A stretch of 64,000 nucleotides of DNA from Litomosoides sigmodontis. Taxonomy: Eukaryota > Nematoda > Chromadorea > Rhabditida > Onchocercidae. Numbering within the stretch: position 1 is the first letter of the stretch; each line of letters starts with the position of its first letter. Shown piece after piece: positions 37,943 through 59,928 of the stretch. The position numbers and the translations under genes are program-made. The stretch spans positions 3,010,865 through 3,074,864 of the forward strand of contig OY718806.1 in NCBI GenBank assembly GCA_963070105.1. Reading direction: 5' to 3'. The notes beneath the pieces were generated by a model, which saw nothing but the letters and a program-made list of their open reading frames with translations, made no database searches and was not told the DNA's origin.

Positions 37943-40900
37943 CTCGAAATATGCGATGGTATTGATTCGTAGTTATCGGTGTAAATATAAAGTACTTCGT
38001 GATGAAATGATGACAGTGCATGTTGCCAGCTAGGCCATTGCTGTGAGCTAATACTTCATTTTGATTAGTTCATTGTGATCAGCTTTATTAGCAACAACAC
38101 TTGCAATATGAGATGTGTTCGCACGACGCATTAATACAAGCATAATTTACCTCATATACTTGATGCATACATGTCACATTGAATTTAAATTCCCTTGATT
38201 CTTTTAACTCCTCTCCTACACAATAATGGAGTGGAGCAGTTGATACCGTACTACTAGCTAACGGTTAATATTTTGTTTGCATTGTTAATTTAATTTGCTA
38301 ACAATTAAAATTGCTTCAGTTCAACTTCCTACATTCGTTCAATTTCTCGTTACATTTGGACTCAAACGAAAACAATTATTTCCTTATCGATCTAAAACTA
38401 ATTCATTCATTTTTGTTGATTCACTTTAAAAAAAAACTGATAAAAACTTTAAAAACCAAATTATTACTTGGGGAGAAAATATGATTCATGAAGTGCACAA
38501 TACCAGTCAAATCCGTCCACATAATTAACTATTTTTACTGAAAAATAGATGTGCAAAATGATGTGATGGCTAGATCAAATGACTTATAAATAAATGTGTT
38601 ACACAATTTCTTCCTTCCTAATTGTCTGCAATAAAATTGAGGTGAAAAAAAAAGAGATGGAAAACGTTTAAACATCACTTTTGAGAGAATTTATATTTGA
38701 GAATGAATTATAATGTTAAAGTACTGCAATGCTTACCTTAGACATTGCACAAGATGAATTTAGTACACTTGCTGCTGTTACATCTGGCAAAAGTAATAGG
38801 TTTAATTGATAAGTTAATGGTACGAATGACAGAAAGGCGAATGGGGTATATTAAAGTTTAGTGTTCAACAAAGAAAGCCGTTTTGTTGAGGTTGTCATGG
38901 TAATTATGTGCAGGTGGACTTTTGAGTTCAACGAAACCTTGAAATCTTTGCCAGCTGCTTAGACAGTGGACCCTACCTTACCACGCAAATCACTTTCTTA
39001 TTACTGCAATACGCATATGTCACTTTACTTTGCATTATATTTCAATGCGTTATATTTTTTTCACGTCTTCCAAATCACCAACGCTGCGACCATATTTTTA
39101 ATGCCACCACAATTTTGATGCTCTTGGTAATCGCACTTACCACCTGTGATTATGTGTGCTACGCAATAATATGTTCCTAGGAATCGTGATATTTGTTTAA
39201 GTTTCTCGAACAAAACACCGAGATGAAATCTTTCGGGTAAATATCACACACCCTTTGCGGGCAGAATATCATCACTTCGTCCATCGCTCTTTCACTCCTT
39301 TTTTTTCAATTTAATTGTTGAGTTTGTTTCTCTTTCACTGCGAAGTAGAGCGAGTTGTATATGCGCAGAGGAATTGGTGTAACTTCGCCTCATAATTAGC
39401 ACTATTCAAGAAGCGCCTGTTTTACATAGTTCATCACTTCTCAGCTTATTTCAAGTGCTTAGCTTAGGGTGGAAGCGAAGCGCAAACAACAAAAGATTAT
39501 ATTGACGTTAACTTCAGATTTTGTTCATAACAGTCTTTTACTGGGACCAAAACAAATTATTGAAGTACGGAAATTCGACTAATCTCTTAATTTTGTAGTA
39601 TCTAATTAGGAAAAGAAGTCATTCAACCTGAAATCATTCTGTATTCCCACCTTTCTACCTAATTTCATCCTCTCAACCGTGCGGGCATTTCTCAATGAGA
39701 AATGCTGAACAAGTGAGCAAAATTAAATGAGATCTCAGTCCTTTCATTGGTCACATTTTAAGCAAGTTTGGAGTGGTTCGTTTTCGATCTTACTTCTGCT
39801 TCTCTCCTTTTATTTAAATAGCCAGAAATCTAAAATTGAAGATGATCGACTGGGCATGACAGAGGAGCGCTTGCGACATCTCTACCTCGAGGACTATTCA
39901 GAATTGCAAACTCTTCCTGCTAATGAAATTGAACACAGCACTCACTTCTTCTTCCTCTAAAATATCACTTTGACGAAACGACTACTGACGCTAATACAGC
40001 GACCAGAGGATAGGATTTTAGAAAATATGATTATGCCGTCTTCCTGTTACATTCTTTCAACACTTTTTTTTAGTGCTATCGAATTAGTTACTTTAAAACG
40101 CGAGTGCGTTAAAATTACGATAATGCTAAAGAATTCCAGCTGATTTATTTTTAAATGTTGACTCCATCTGAATGCACCGAATCGACTAAAATGTGTTCAT
40201 AACACGGGTCTTATCTGTTTTGCCAGTCTTCTTGAGATATTTGTTTATCCGTTTTTCGCCAAAGAGGAAGACGAAGGAAGAGACAGATTTCGATAATGAT
40301 TTCATGTTTCATGAAGAGGACATTTTTTAAAGATGGAATGGAATCGAATCTTACGTTGCTTTGTAGTTGTCCCTCTACACAGACTTAGAGAACAATAAAA
40401 TGTGGAAGTGGCATTAAATGAAATCTTGGCTTTGGTCATCAAACAGAAATTTTTCTTTCATTTACCATCTTAACTTGTTCCGACTTCAAGCTTATCCATT
40501 GACTGCCTACAAACAATGAAGGGATGAGGTATGTGATTGCAAGAGCAGACTAAATGCAAATGCAGTGTCAGATGGATAAGCTTTCCTAAGTGTAAGGGAG
40601 ACAAGCAAAATTGCCATGATTTTCTATCCTGAGCTGAGTGCTTCTCTGACTTTAGGGCAATTTAAATCTTCCGTTTCGATAGGAAAGAATTTCCTTATCC
40701 TTCACACCTATGTTGTTTGGAAAGGTCCAGTTGGAAAACATTGTTGCACTGACGCGCTAAAAATTCTTGCGCAACCGTCAATGACGACGACGCATATTTC
40801 TCAGAGATAATAATCCAAAATCACATTCAGCGGCCATGCTAATGTGAGAATAATAGTGAAAATCTACGTGGTGATAATGGTAGATAACAACACACTTCGA

Positions 40901-41069
40901 TTCTCCACACGTGTGGTGCGAGACATTGGCATACTGATAAGTTGTAAAGCTGATGGATACATTCAGCTTGCAATTGAGAGCTGTCGTCGTCTTAAATTTG
41001 AGGTCAGAACCGATGAAAACACAATAGCAAGTTGAAAAGTGTGGTGTGGTGCGAGATGACTGAGTACAT
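37943..41069. other. region without a firm gene; possible 5' exons and a small plus-strand frame
   Basis: On the minus strand 38765-38720 could be a short upstream exon of the membrane protein (VTAASVLNSSCAMSK before GTAAGC), but it does not join in phase with the next exon. On the plus strand 39727-39960 encodes 77 residues with a hydrophobic core (SFSILLLLLSFYL) and a charged tail (EDDRLGMTEERLRHLYLEDY). About 40225-40329 could be another exon (RYLFIRFSPKRKTKEE...). Neither matches a family I know. The remainder is AT-rich without visible signals. Confidence 0.25.
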
Positions 41070-41400
41070 CGAAAAATAAGTGAATGAATGAAATGAAATG
41101 AATGACTGAATGAATGTGAATGAATGAATGAAATGAAATGAATGACTGAATGAATGTGAATGAATGAATGAAATGAATGACTGAATGAATGTGGATGAAT
41201 GAATGTGAATGAAATGAAATGAATGACTGAATGAATGTGGATGAATGAATGTGGATGAATGAATGTGAATGAAATGAAATGAATGACTGAATGAATGTGG
41301 ATGAATGAATGTGGATGAATGAATGTGAATGAAATGAAATGAATGACTGAATGAATGTGGATGAATGAATGAATGTGGATGAATGAATGAATGTGGATGA
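41070..41400. repeat. satellite tier 1: irregular GAATG-based units with 60-bp higher-order period
   Basis: Mixtures of GAATGAATG, GAAATGAAATG and AATGACTGAATG. The 60-bp lines starting at 41221 and 41281 are identical, giving a higher-order period of 60 bp. This is the most diverged edge of the satellite block. Confidence 0.93.
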
Positions 41401-43258
41401 ATGGATGGATGGATGGATGAATGAATGAATGTGGATGAATGAATGAATGTGGATGAATGAATGAATGTGGATGAATGAATGAATGTGGATGAATGAATGA
41501 ATGTGGATGAATGAATGAATGTGGATGAATGAATGAATGTGGATGAATGAATGAATGTGGATGAATGAATGAATGTGGATGAATGAATGAATGTGGATGA
41601 ATGAATGAATGTGGATGAATGAATGAATGTGGATGAATGAATGAATGTGGATGAATGAATGAATGTGGATGAATGAATGAATGTGGATGAATGAATGAAT
41701 GTGGATGAATGAATGAATGTGGATGAATGAATGAATGTGGATGAATGAATGAATGTGGATGAATGAATGAATGTGGATGAATGAATGAATGTGGATGAAT
41801 GAATGAATGTGGATGAATGAATGAATGTGGATGAATGAATGAATGTGGATGAATGAATGAATGTGGATGAATGAATGAATGTGGATGAATGAATGAATGT
41901 GGATGAATGAATGAATGTGGATGAATGAATGAATGTGGATGAATGAATGAATGTGGATGAATGAATGAATGTGGATGAATGAATGAATGTGGATGAATGA
42001 ATGAATGTGGATGAATGAATGAATGTGGATGAATGAATGAATGTGGATGAATGAATGAATGTGGATGAATGAATGAATGTGGATGAATGAATGAATGTGG
42101 ATGAATGAATGAATGTGGATGAATGAATGAATGTGGATGAATGAATGAATGTGGATGAATGAATGAATGTGGATGAATGAATGAATGTGGATGAATGAAT
42201 GAATGTGGATGAATGAATGAATGTGGATGAATGAATGAATGTGGATGAATGAATGAATGTGGATGAATGAATGAATGTGGATGAATGAATGAATGTGGAT
42301 GAATGAATGAATGTGGATGAATGAATGAATGTGGATGAATGAATGAATGTGGATGAATGAATGAATGTGGATGAATGAATGAATGTGGATGAATGAATGA
42401 ATGTGGATGAATGAATGAATGTGGATGAATGAATGAATGTGGATGAATGAATGAATGTGGATGAATGAATGAATGTGGATGAATGAATGAATGTGGATGA
42501 ATGAATGAATGTGGATGAATGAATGAATGTGGATGAATGAATGAATGTGGATGAATGAATGAATGTGGATGAATGAATGAATGTGGATGAATGAATGAAT
42601 GTGGATGAATGAATGAATGTGGATGAATGAATGAATGTGGATGAATGAATGAATGTGGATGAATGAATGAATGTGGATGAATGAATGAATGTGGATGAAT
42701 GAATGAATGTGGATGAATGAATGAATGTGGATGAATGAATGAATGTGGATGAATGAATGAATGTGGATGAATGAATGAATGTGGATGAATGAATGAATGT
42801 GGATGAATGAATGAATGTGGATGAATGAATGAATGTGGATGAATGAATGAATGTGGATGAATGAATGAATGTGGATGAATGAATGAATGTGGATGAATGA
42901 ATGAATGTGGATGAATGAATGAATGTGGATGAATGAATGAATGTGGATGAATGAATGAATGTGGATGAATGAATGAATGTGGATGAATGAATGAATGTGG
43001 ATGAATGAATGAATGTGGATGAATGAATGAATGTGGATGAATGAATGAATGTGGATGAATGAATGAATGTGGATGAATGAATGAATGTGGATGAATGAAT
43101 GAATGTGGATGAATGAATGAATGTGGATGAATGAATGAATGTGGATGAATGAATGAATGTGGATGAATGAATGAATGTGGATGAATGAATGAATGTGGAT
43201 GAATGAATGAATGTGGATGAATGAATGAATGTGGATGAATGAATGAATGTGGATGAAT
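41400..43258. repeat. satellite tier 2: 18-bp minisatellite, about 100 copies
   Basis: The unit is GAATGAATGAATGTGGAT, repeated without visible variation for about 1.8 kb. Close to the left edge (about 41401-41420) there is one insert of GGAT units. Three GAAT units plus GTGGAT make up the 18-mer, so it was probably built from the neighbouring tetranucleotide. Confidence 0.97.
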
Positions 43259-43276
43259 GGATGAATGTGGATGAAT

Positions 43277-44536
43277 GGATGGATGGATGGATGGATGGAT
43301 GGATGGATGGATGGATGGATGGATGGATGGATGGATGGATGGATGGATGGATGGATGGATGGATGGATGGATGGATGGATGGATGGATGGATGGATGGAT
43401 GGATGGATGGATGGATGGATGGATGGATGGATGGATGGATGGATGGATGGATGGATGGATGGATGGATGGATGGATGGATGGATGGATGGATGGATGGAT
43501 GGATGGATGGATGGATGGATGGATGGATGGATGGATGGATGGATGGATGGATGGATGGATGGATGGATGGATGGATGGATGGATGGATGGATGGATGGAT
43601 GGATGGATGGATGGATGGATGGATGGATGGATGGATGGATGGATGGATGGATGGATGGATGGATGGATGGATGGATGGATGGATGGATGGATGGATGGAT
43701 GGATGGATGGATGGATGGATGGATGGATGGATGGATGGATGGATGGATGGATGGATGGATGGATGGATGGATGGATGGATGGATGGATGGATGGATGGAT
43801 GGATGGATGGATGGATGGATGGATGGATGGATGGATGGATGGATGGATGGATGGATGGATGGATGGATGGATGGATGGATGGATGGATGGATGGATGGAT
43901 GGATGGATGGATGGATGGATGGATGGATGGATGGATGGATGGATGGATGGATGGATGGATGGATGGATGGATGGATGGATGGATGGATGGATGGATGGAT
44001 GGATGGATGGATGGATGGATGGATGGATGGATGGATGGATGGATGGATGGATGGATGGATGGATGGATGGATGGATGGATGGATGGATGGATGGATGGAT
44101 GGATGGATGGATGGATGGATGGATGGATGGATGGATGGATGGATGGATGGATGGATGGATGGATGGATGGATGGATGGATGGATGGATGGATGGATGGAT
44201 GGATGGATGGATGGATGGATGGATGGATGGATGGATGGATGGATGGATGGATGGATGGATGGATGGATGGATGGATGGATGGATGGATGGATGGATGGAT
44301 GGATGGATGGATGGATGGATGGATGGATGGATGGATGGATGGATGGATGGATGGATGGATGGATGGATGGATGGATGGATGGATGGATGGATGGATGGAT
44401 GGATGGATGGATGGATGGATGGATGGATGGATGGATGGATGGATGGATGGATGGATGGATGGATGGATGGATGGATGGATGGATGGATGGATGGATGGAT
44501 GGATGGATGGATGGATGGATGGATGGATGGATGGAT
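43277..44536. repeat. satellite tier 3: pure (GGAT)n, about 315 copies
   Basis: About 1.26 kb of uninterrupted GGAT. All frames on both strands stay open (WMDG on plus, SIHP on minus) because the 4-bp unit contains no stop in any register. These are not genes. Confidence 0.99.
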
Positions 44537-45894
44537 GAATGGATGGGGACATCAATGTAAAATGCGAAATGCAGTTTGGTTGCAATGAATGTAGAGTGTT
44601 GTACGGAGTGCCTGTGCGTTGGATACGTTTGACGATGAGAGGAAAAGCGTTGGACAATGAGGAGATACGACGAGCTAGCTAGTGGTAGAATGAGGAATTG
44701 CATTTACAAAACATAAAAAGGATCTGAAGAAGCAAGAAGAGTATGAGTTTCAACGGTAACAAAGTTAGCATATTCTTGATGCTAAGTAAGAGTGAGCATC
44801 CAGTCACAGAGGCACAAATGTAGCAGAAGATAGCAGTAAATTAGCTAGTTAGCTAAGGAGGCAAACAAAGGTGCAGCATTGCTTCCTACACTGAATGCGA
44901 TGCAAGCTTTTCCTAGCTAAAATTTCATTTCCTAGTGTAAAGTTTTATCTAGTAAATTGTTCATTATGCTGAAAAAGGCTTTCATTCTCAATAGATCGTT
45001 TACTTCATTCCAATATCATTTTAGAATTACTTTTCAAATATTTCTTTGCAACTATGCCAATAATTACCTCAATTTCTTAAGTACATGCTGTGTCTCTGTC
45101 CATTATTATTTTAATTTCTAGTTTTTCGATTAGCAGTGGAATATTAGTTTTATGCCAATGTTCATGTAGAAATCCATTCACATTTAGTAAACAAACGATT
45201 GCATTTATTTTTGACAGCTTAGCATACACAGGTGAAAGTAGTAGTAAAATCGGATTTCAATTTAATTTCAATTATCAGTTACACTATTGTACATTTCCAT
45301 TTTACTCCTTCTATGCACCATTTGAGTCTTTCACTCATCCAAAACTGTTAGTACACTCTTATTATTTTACACTTTGCTCCCGAACACGAAAAAAAAATGA
45401 TTGAAATTAGAAAATTAAAACCATCTGCGTGATCATTTAATGATGTATAAATTGTTTGTTTCGAATTGTTTAGCCTTCCATTCTGATTATTTCAAATTTG
45501 CTATCGTTTTACCAAAATTTCCTTCACATTTAGCTTATCCAGTTAGAAACCATTTCTTCCGTCCCAGTAAATAACAGGTAAGTTAAATTCAGGAAACAGT
45601 TGAACTTTTTCTCTTCCCTTTTGTTTCTCATATAATCCTGTTACTTAACTTGCATTCTTTTTCGCTCCGTACAATCTCCCTTAATAGATTAAACTTAATA
45701 TTACGTCAAATATCGCAAAGACAAACTCCTGTGCGCACAAAGCTATTCCATGTAGTATTCATCACATTACTTACACCTTCTTTTCAATATTAAATTATGA
45801 TTGAATTAACTTGCTTGACCTGAATCACATATATAGTAATTACTATTTTCATCATATCCTAGATAATAGTGCAAGTTATCCGCCTTTGAACTAC

Positions 45895-45974
45895 TTTTCG
45901 CCCCAATGATTTTTTAAGAGTCCCGACACGGCTGTTTTCGCCCCAATGATTTTTTAAGAGTCCCGACACGGCTG
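45895..45974. repeat. perfect 40-bp direct tandem duplication
   Basis: Copies at 45895-45934 and 45935-45974 are identical and contain CGCCCCAATGAT and AGAGTCCCGACACGG. They lie about 40 bp left of the mariner-like end. Confidence 0.97.
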
Positions 45975-46015
45975 TTATATTGAACCGAAGTAATAACATG
46001 ATAGAAGATGTTTTA

Positions 46016-46040
46016 TTAGGTTGGTGCAAAGATAATTGCA
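46016..46040 (+). mobile_element. possible mariner terminal repeat remnant
   Basis: TTAGGTTGGTGCAAAGATAA closely resembles the terminal inverted repeat consensus of many mariner elements as I recall it (TTAGGTTGGTGCAAAAGTAA). No matching inverted copy and no transposase frame were found nearby, so this would be a solitary, truncated end. A chance match cannot be excluded. Confidence 0.4.
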
Positions 46041-47455
46041 TTTCCAAAAGTGCTTTAGAGCTTTTTCGCTGCGCATCCAACCACTGAGCTACCTACGGTC
46101 ATCAGCTTTCATCGTACGTTACACTCAATCAGGAAATGTTGTTATTGCGTAAAATGAGAGAAACAACAAGTCAAAACTATGCGTTTTTTTTTCACTTCCG
46201 TTTATAAGACTCTCACTGATCGAACTTTCCATGTTATTTTAGTTTTATTTTTTTTTATGTCAATTAACTGCAGGAAATCATCGTTTGTGTTCCGATAACC
46301 TTTCATCCATTTATTGGAAGTAGTTGGATTACGCGTAAAAGATCGATGGGCATGAGAGATTATTCATTGGCCATTTAATATGGATTATCAATGACTAGCC
46401 ACTTGGAACCTCAATTTAAGACTTTCTTTCATAAAACCTTTAAACCACATTTATAACATTTTATTGCATCCACACCCAAGCAATTCTCAGGCTAGCATCA
46501 CTCTGATATCGAGAATTGTTTCCGCTGATTTTTTTTTTATTTTAAATTTTCAAATGAACCAAATAATATAATATGAATTTTGTTTTTTGTGTAATGTGAT
46601 AGCCGTCGTAGTCCGACATTACTGCAAAATAAGCCATAAACGAAAAAAAAGTTGGGATAAAGGAAGAAATGAGCAGTAGGATGATGTATCAGATAGATCT
46701 ATTTGTCAGCCTAACTCAGTGCACAATGTAATAAAGTTCAGTAATGCAAAAACCACAATTACTTTCGCACTAATCTAATTAATGACGTATTAGTCAGAAG
46801 ACAAAAAGTACTGACGATTTCCAATCATTTCGTCTTTCCCTCATAGTTATAAGCTAGTAAAATAAATAATGAAGCTGAAACTGTGAAATTTGATCCCTCA
46901 ATTAACTGAAACCAGTTGCGCTATAGATTAAAATTTAATTATTCCCTTGTGAATTAGTTGCAACACATATAGGTTATAATAATTAATAACCTGTAAAACT
47001 TAATTAAAGAATTTGTACTCTTCGTTAAATACTATAGATAACTAATTTAGTTGTTCCTAGCAAGTATGGATTCTCCAGTTTTCTCGGTCTTCTCTTTTTG
47101 CTTTTAGGAATAAACTAAAATATAAAGTTTCAAAACATAAATAATAGAATGGCACGTGCTATTTTGAGTACTGGAACGAGAAGTCGGCAGAGAATAAGTT
47201 TTCAATGAATCATAAAGCATGAAGGAAGCGGGAAATTGGCTTAAAATCTAAACAGAATAATAATGATTGGGCTGATATTCATTTTTTTTTATTTACAGAA
47301 AGCTGAATGAATTATTTCAATGTTTTTAATGAGTGAATTACTACTTTGAGCAGTGAGAAAGTTTATCTTGTTATTTGCTACAACATTCAATGCTTGCTAG
47401 CAAAATTACAACATTCGATTGAACTCATGAAGAAGTGTTATTGAGTGAATTAATT

Positions 47456-47844
47456 ATGCCGTCATTGATTGTGTACCTTCGACAAAGTGTCTTGCCTGAT
47501 TTGGCACTTGAGGGACCGTTAAATGCTTTCGAAGTATTTGACTTGTTAAACTGGAACAATTCAGATATCATCAGACGGTTGTTATATAAGTACTGTTTGA
47601 AATAATTTTTCATTTCTACTCACCTAATTTTTAGGCAATTTGCTTGTTTTATTTAGTAAAATTTAAATTTGGATCAGTGTTTTCTTTCAACGGTGCCTCA
47701 TTTCACCTTTAGACGTGAATTTTGCGATCGTCGAAGATATTGTCGGTAATCGGTTCCACCCATTGCACGAATTAAGCGATGATGAAGTAATATATGTACA
47801 CGCATATCTGTTTCAGGCTTACTTTGTCCACTTGCGTGGTTTAA
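47456..47844 (+). CDS. tentative small cysteine-containing peptide precursor
   Basis: Three proposed exons, 47456-47589, 47713-47745 and 47817-47844, join in phase 2 at both junctions with GTACTG/TTTAG and GTAATC/TTTCAG signals and end at TAA. They give 64 residues starting MPSLIVYLRQSVLPDLALEG. The middle reads EVFDLLNWNNSDIIRRLLY. A KR pair then precedes EFCDRRRYCRLTLSTCVV, which has three cysteines. The start is uncertain: the frame stays open upstream to 47423, and no clear signal peptide is present, so a 5' exon may be missing. No family recognised. A minus-strand frame over the same first exon (47613-47425) is an alternative. Confidence 0.33.
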
Positions 47845-50800
47845 GAATTGAAGTGGTGTGCGAGCACATATGATGCATATGCTCAGCTAGCATCATCATG
47901 AGGAGCACTGCTAACAGTGATGATAGCAAGGAAAACAAAGGTGAAGGAGAGCGTAGCTTCGATGATAAGGAAGGAAGGATGCCTGGAGTTGCTGAGGAGA
48001 CGCTTAGAAGTTGTTTGACAGACTTAAGGTTGTAGGCATCGCTTGTGACATTGATATTTGTGGTTGAAGTGGTGCGAAGAAATGAAATGTGTGAAACGAA
48101 CGGGAATATATGCCAATGAAAGTGCTTAAGAGGGAGATGAGGATATGATGTAACTTGGATGAAGACGGGGCAGCACGGAGGGAAGGCATTGTGGACGGAG
48201 AGAGGGACAGAGGGAGGGAGAGGTGAGGTGTAAGTGGAGGAAGGAGGAATGAACAAGGAGGGATGTTGGAGAGGGAGGAATGCCCCGTTGGTGTTCACTC
48301 ATTGTCGCATGGCAGAGCGTAGTAACGGAACCAGCTGCATTGCGTAGGACCAGCTGAGTTATGCAGCTACTCATTTGATGTTTGGGGCCGATAAATTGAG
48401 GAGCCCAGCCTGACCGTCAATGTTCGTCTGGAGGAGAGGGAAGCGGTAGGCTGGAAGAGTGAGTGGATGTGGATGGGAAGAGGAGAAAATAGCCTAGAAA
48501 AAAAGCACCCAGTCCTTAGGCTGCTTTCATTTTAACTCGTATTCGCCAGCTACTTCAATCATCGTTCGCTTTCCACCTCATATTGTCTTTATGGATACGA
48601 TAAACTTGAAGCAACACAAGACACTGTTGTTATATAGGTTACTGTTACAAATGCTGATAAACACATCTCTCTCTTTCTCTCTCTCTCCCCTGCAAATCGC
48701 CTCTCTAATCAAAGTACACCGTCATCATTATCATCATCAGTAACAACCCACCGGTGCACATACATGCTAACATTTCCATTTCACCACATCAACTTCTCGT
48801 CCCTCCCTCTGAAATCCTCAGCTTTCCACCATTAATCCATTCTTTTTGTCCTTTCATCAAATTCGTTTATTGAACTTCTTCTTGGACAATCTTTCTGCAG
48901 ATTGCCCTTGCTAAACTTTGATCAACACTAACCACTTCAGCTGCACCAGCTGCAAGAAAAATGCTCCTGAAATTTTCAGGAAAGCCACGGTTGATTCTGA
49001 CAAATTAATTTGCCTTCTTTACTCCGTTAGCGGTGCTTTCCTTTCATTTCTTTTTATTTCACTGAAAAAAAGTTGGTTGCTCATGATCAGGTGAACTGAA
49101 ATGAGAATCACACAATTAGTCATAGAGATTTTGACTTTCTAAAGGAGTGAAAGGTAGGAAGTGTGTAGGATCGATGTATATATATATATATATATATATA
49201 TGTACATATCACGGTTGATCTATTCAGTGATGATAACTCTAGGGAAAAGATCTTGCATATCGCTTTTCTAGTGCTGCTGAAATTCCAAGATGGAGTATCA
49301 GTTATCATCAATTTCCTCCCGAAAGAATGAATCGCACTCCCTCATCTCTTTACCGCTATCTTTAATATCCTCAGCCACTACAATATTGAAATTACCAGTT
49401 GGTCATTATAGTTTTTAAATCCATTAAGATTGAATTCTCTGCGCTATTCATGCAACCTATTATGCATGTTCAAATATGGCTAATTCTTACTAAGGTAGTG
49501 ATAACGTGCGCTAATGAATTTAAACAAATTATGCGGAACGTTTTCCTTCGCATTCTTCTACAAGTATAATGTTCGTCGTAATTATTAAATTTAAATAATT
49601 ACTCTTGTTACTTTGCTTTCGTATCGATAGAATATCATTGAAGATTATTAACCCTTAAACTTCATGTGCTTCACCTCTGTTTCAAATCCCATCTTCTAAA
49701 CTGGTCATTTTGGTCTTGATAACACAGTTGCTTTTCACTATCAGCTCTCCGGAGGTTATTACTAAGTCATTCTTCCAGTTTCTCATTTTTGTCAAGAAGT
49801 GGTGATGTGATGATGGTGATAGTACCGTGCACTTTGCCCTATAGTTTTACTAATCAGTCACGTATAAAATACTTTACAAGAACCTGTGGATTATGTTAAA
49901 TAAGTCAAAATTTTCACTTATACCCTTCGCCTTGAATACTTTTAACATATTTAGCGGCTTTTGCAAATAAGTTGAATATTCTTACTGCTTCCGTTTTAAA
50001 TGTTAGAAACTGCGAAAAAGATCTTATAATAAATATTTCAGAAGGCTTTTTTCTTCACACCTGCTTGAATCCTTCTAAAAGAAAAGGAGGGAGTGTTAAT
50101 AAGCACATCGCTAAATTGAATATTGTGACTAATAATGTCGCTTGCTAAATTATTGATGGAAACTTTTATAATATCAATTTATTATTATCTCTATGAAAGA
50201 GATATTTTGGTAGTGCTACTTACTATGTCCTGCCACACTGCATCCTGAATTAAGGCTTGAAAGAGGTGTGAACGAATCCTTTCAGACTAAAAGATTTAAA
50301 GTCATTGCCTCATTTGTAGAGTTAAAGAAAAGCCACTTCAGCTTAAGATAACTTTTTGAAGTAGCATGTTTCGGAATTAGTTAGCTTAGAAGGCGAAGAT
50401 GATATCCAAATGGCATTTTTCACTCAAGATCTTTGTCTAAGGAGCATTAATCATGGGGAGACCTTTTCAAGCCAAAGGGATGGATGACATGCATGTAGTA
50501 GAGCTTTGCTGTTTATCTCACGGAAGTAAAAGGTTCAATAATATCACAACCCTCGCAGAGCCTTTTTAATAATGGCTTCATTTCTCCTCTCATTCCTTTG
50601 TAGCCCTTTTTTTTATTTTGCTCTCTTCAGTTAAAAAAAGAAGAGGCTTTTGTAGTTATGGATTAATAATTTTTGCTTTACAGTTTTTTTGTATGTGTGT
50701 GTGTGTGTGTTTTTTTAATTTTAATTTAGCCTTTTTCACTGCAAATTTAATTCCTATTTGTAGCGTAATAATTTATTGGGAAACAAAAAAAAGTTTAATT

Positions 50801-51915
50801 TTTTTTTTAGTATTGCAAATAGGAAAGACTATTTACACACAAATCTTTTCCGTCGGTCTTTATCACTTACGCTGCTAGAGTGTAACCAATATATTTGAAA
50901 CATCTCATTTCACGTGTATTATATCCTGCCAAATTTTCTATACGTTATTTCTGTTTACACATTGCTCTCTCATCAAACAGGTGTTACAAATGGTATGTTC
51001 AGTCGATGCTAATTTCATCTCTATGCTAATAGATATTAATAGTAAAAAATGATAAGTTTGAATTTCATTTTTTTTCCTTTTATTTTAATGAATCATCACT
51101 AAAAAAGTTTTTTTTATTTTGCAAAAAAAACCTTTAAAAAATTTTGGAATGAATTAATCAGAGGAGTGTTTTTGTTTTGTTAGAGCTTGTTACTGCCATT
51201 GCCGTACCTCCTGTATAGTTTTTAGTGAGAAATACCGTGACATACTTATACCCATTATATGCTATCATATATTCCAATTCAAAGATCACTAATTTGATGA
51301 ATTTCACTCATTTATTTTGCGTGACATAGATATCTTTTTTCCCCAAATACTGAAAACGTTTGTTGATGGCAGTAATACACATAATCTATACATTACTGAT
51401 TTCACATCTCATTGTATTTCTCCACAAACGTATTTTCATTTACGCTTGTTCTGTTCGTGTTAAAAAAATTTTGAAATGCCTACAGAAGACGTACGATCAC
51501 AGTGTGCGCGGTGGCCTAATCATTTTGACAAGCCAAAACGACCCTTAAATGGGGGCTGCCCTGGATCTGAGCGGAAACATCTGCTATTGCTGCTACTGCT
51601 ATTTCATGTTAACCAGCATCAATATTACATAATCTGATCTAAGGTTTATCATTCATTCAATTATAATAATTAAAATATTTTCCTGATGAATTACAACTTA
51701 TCGAAGGTTGTAAGTAATTTTTAAGCTAACACGAAAATTTAATTTTTATTGTAAAACGAAAAACTTCGGTGTTTTCTTTTTTCTCTTCAAATATTCAAAT
51801 ATTTACTAGGTGCAAGCAGCTATACTGATTTAATTCAATGGAGTGAAATTTGAAAATTCTAAAAATTTTCAATATAAAATGAATTTAAGAACTGGCCAGC
51901 AGTGGTGGCAGTGGG

Positions 51916-59928
<8,013 letters not shown>

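Larger units (their letters stand above)
44537..51915. other. long intergenic region upstream of the innexin
   Basis: About 7.4 kb of mostly AT-rich sequence. It contains the small peptide gene candidate at 47456-47844, a 40-bp duplication and a mariner-like end near 46 kb, and short (TC)n (about 48661-48687), (TA)n (about 49177-49201) and (TG)n (about 50694-50710) tracts. A purine-rich, GC-richer stretch lies at about 47930-48480 (GGAGGGAGAGG-type on plus). Nothing else can be supported. Confidence 0.4.

Noticed and set aside
40963..44703. Very long open frames of Ile-His-Pro-Ser and Ile-His-Ser repeats (minus) and Trp-Met-Asp-Gly repeats (plus)
   Set aside because: They stay open only because the satellite units lack stops in these registers; several frames are open at once and there is no non-repeat coding sequence.
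46068..46090. tRNA A-box-like sequence on the minus strand (TAGCTCAGTGGTTGGA)
   Set aside because: No B box, acceptor pairing or plausible anticodon arm follows; at most a tRNA-derived fragment.
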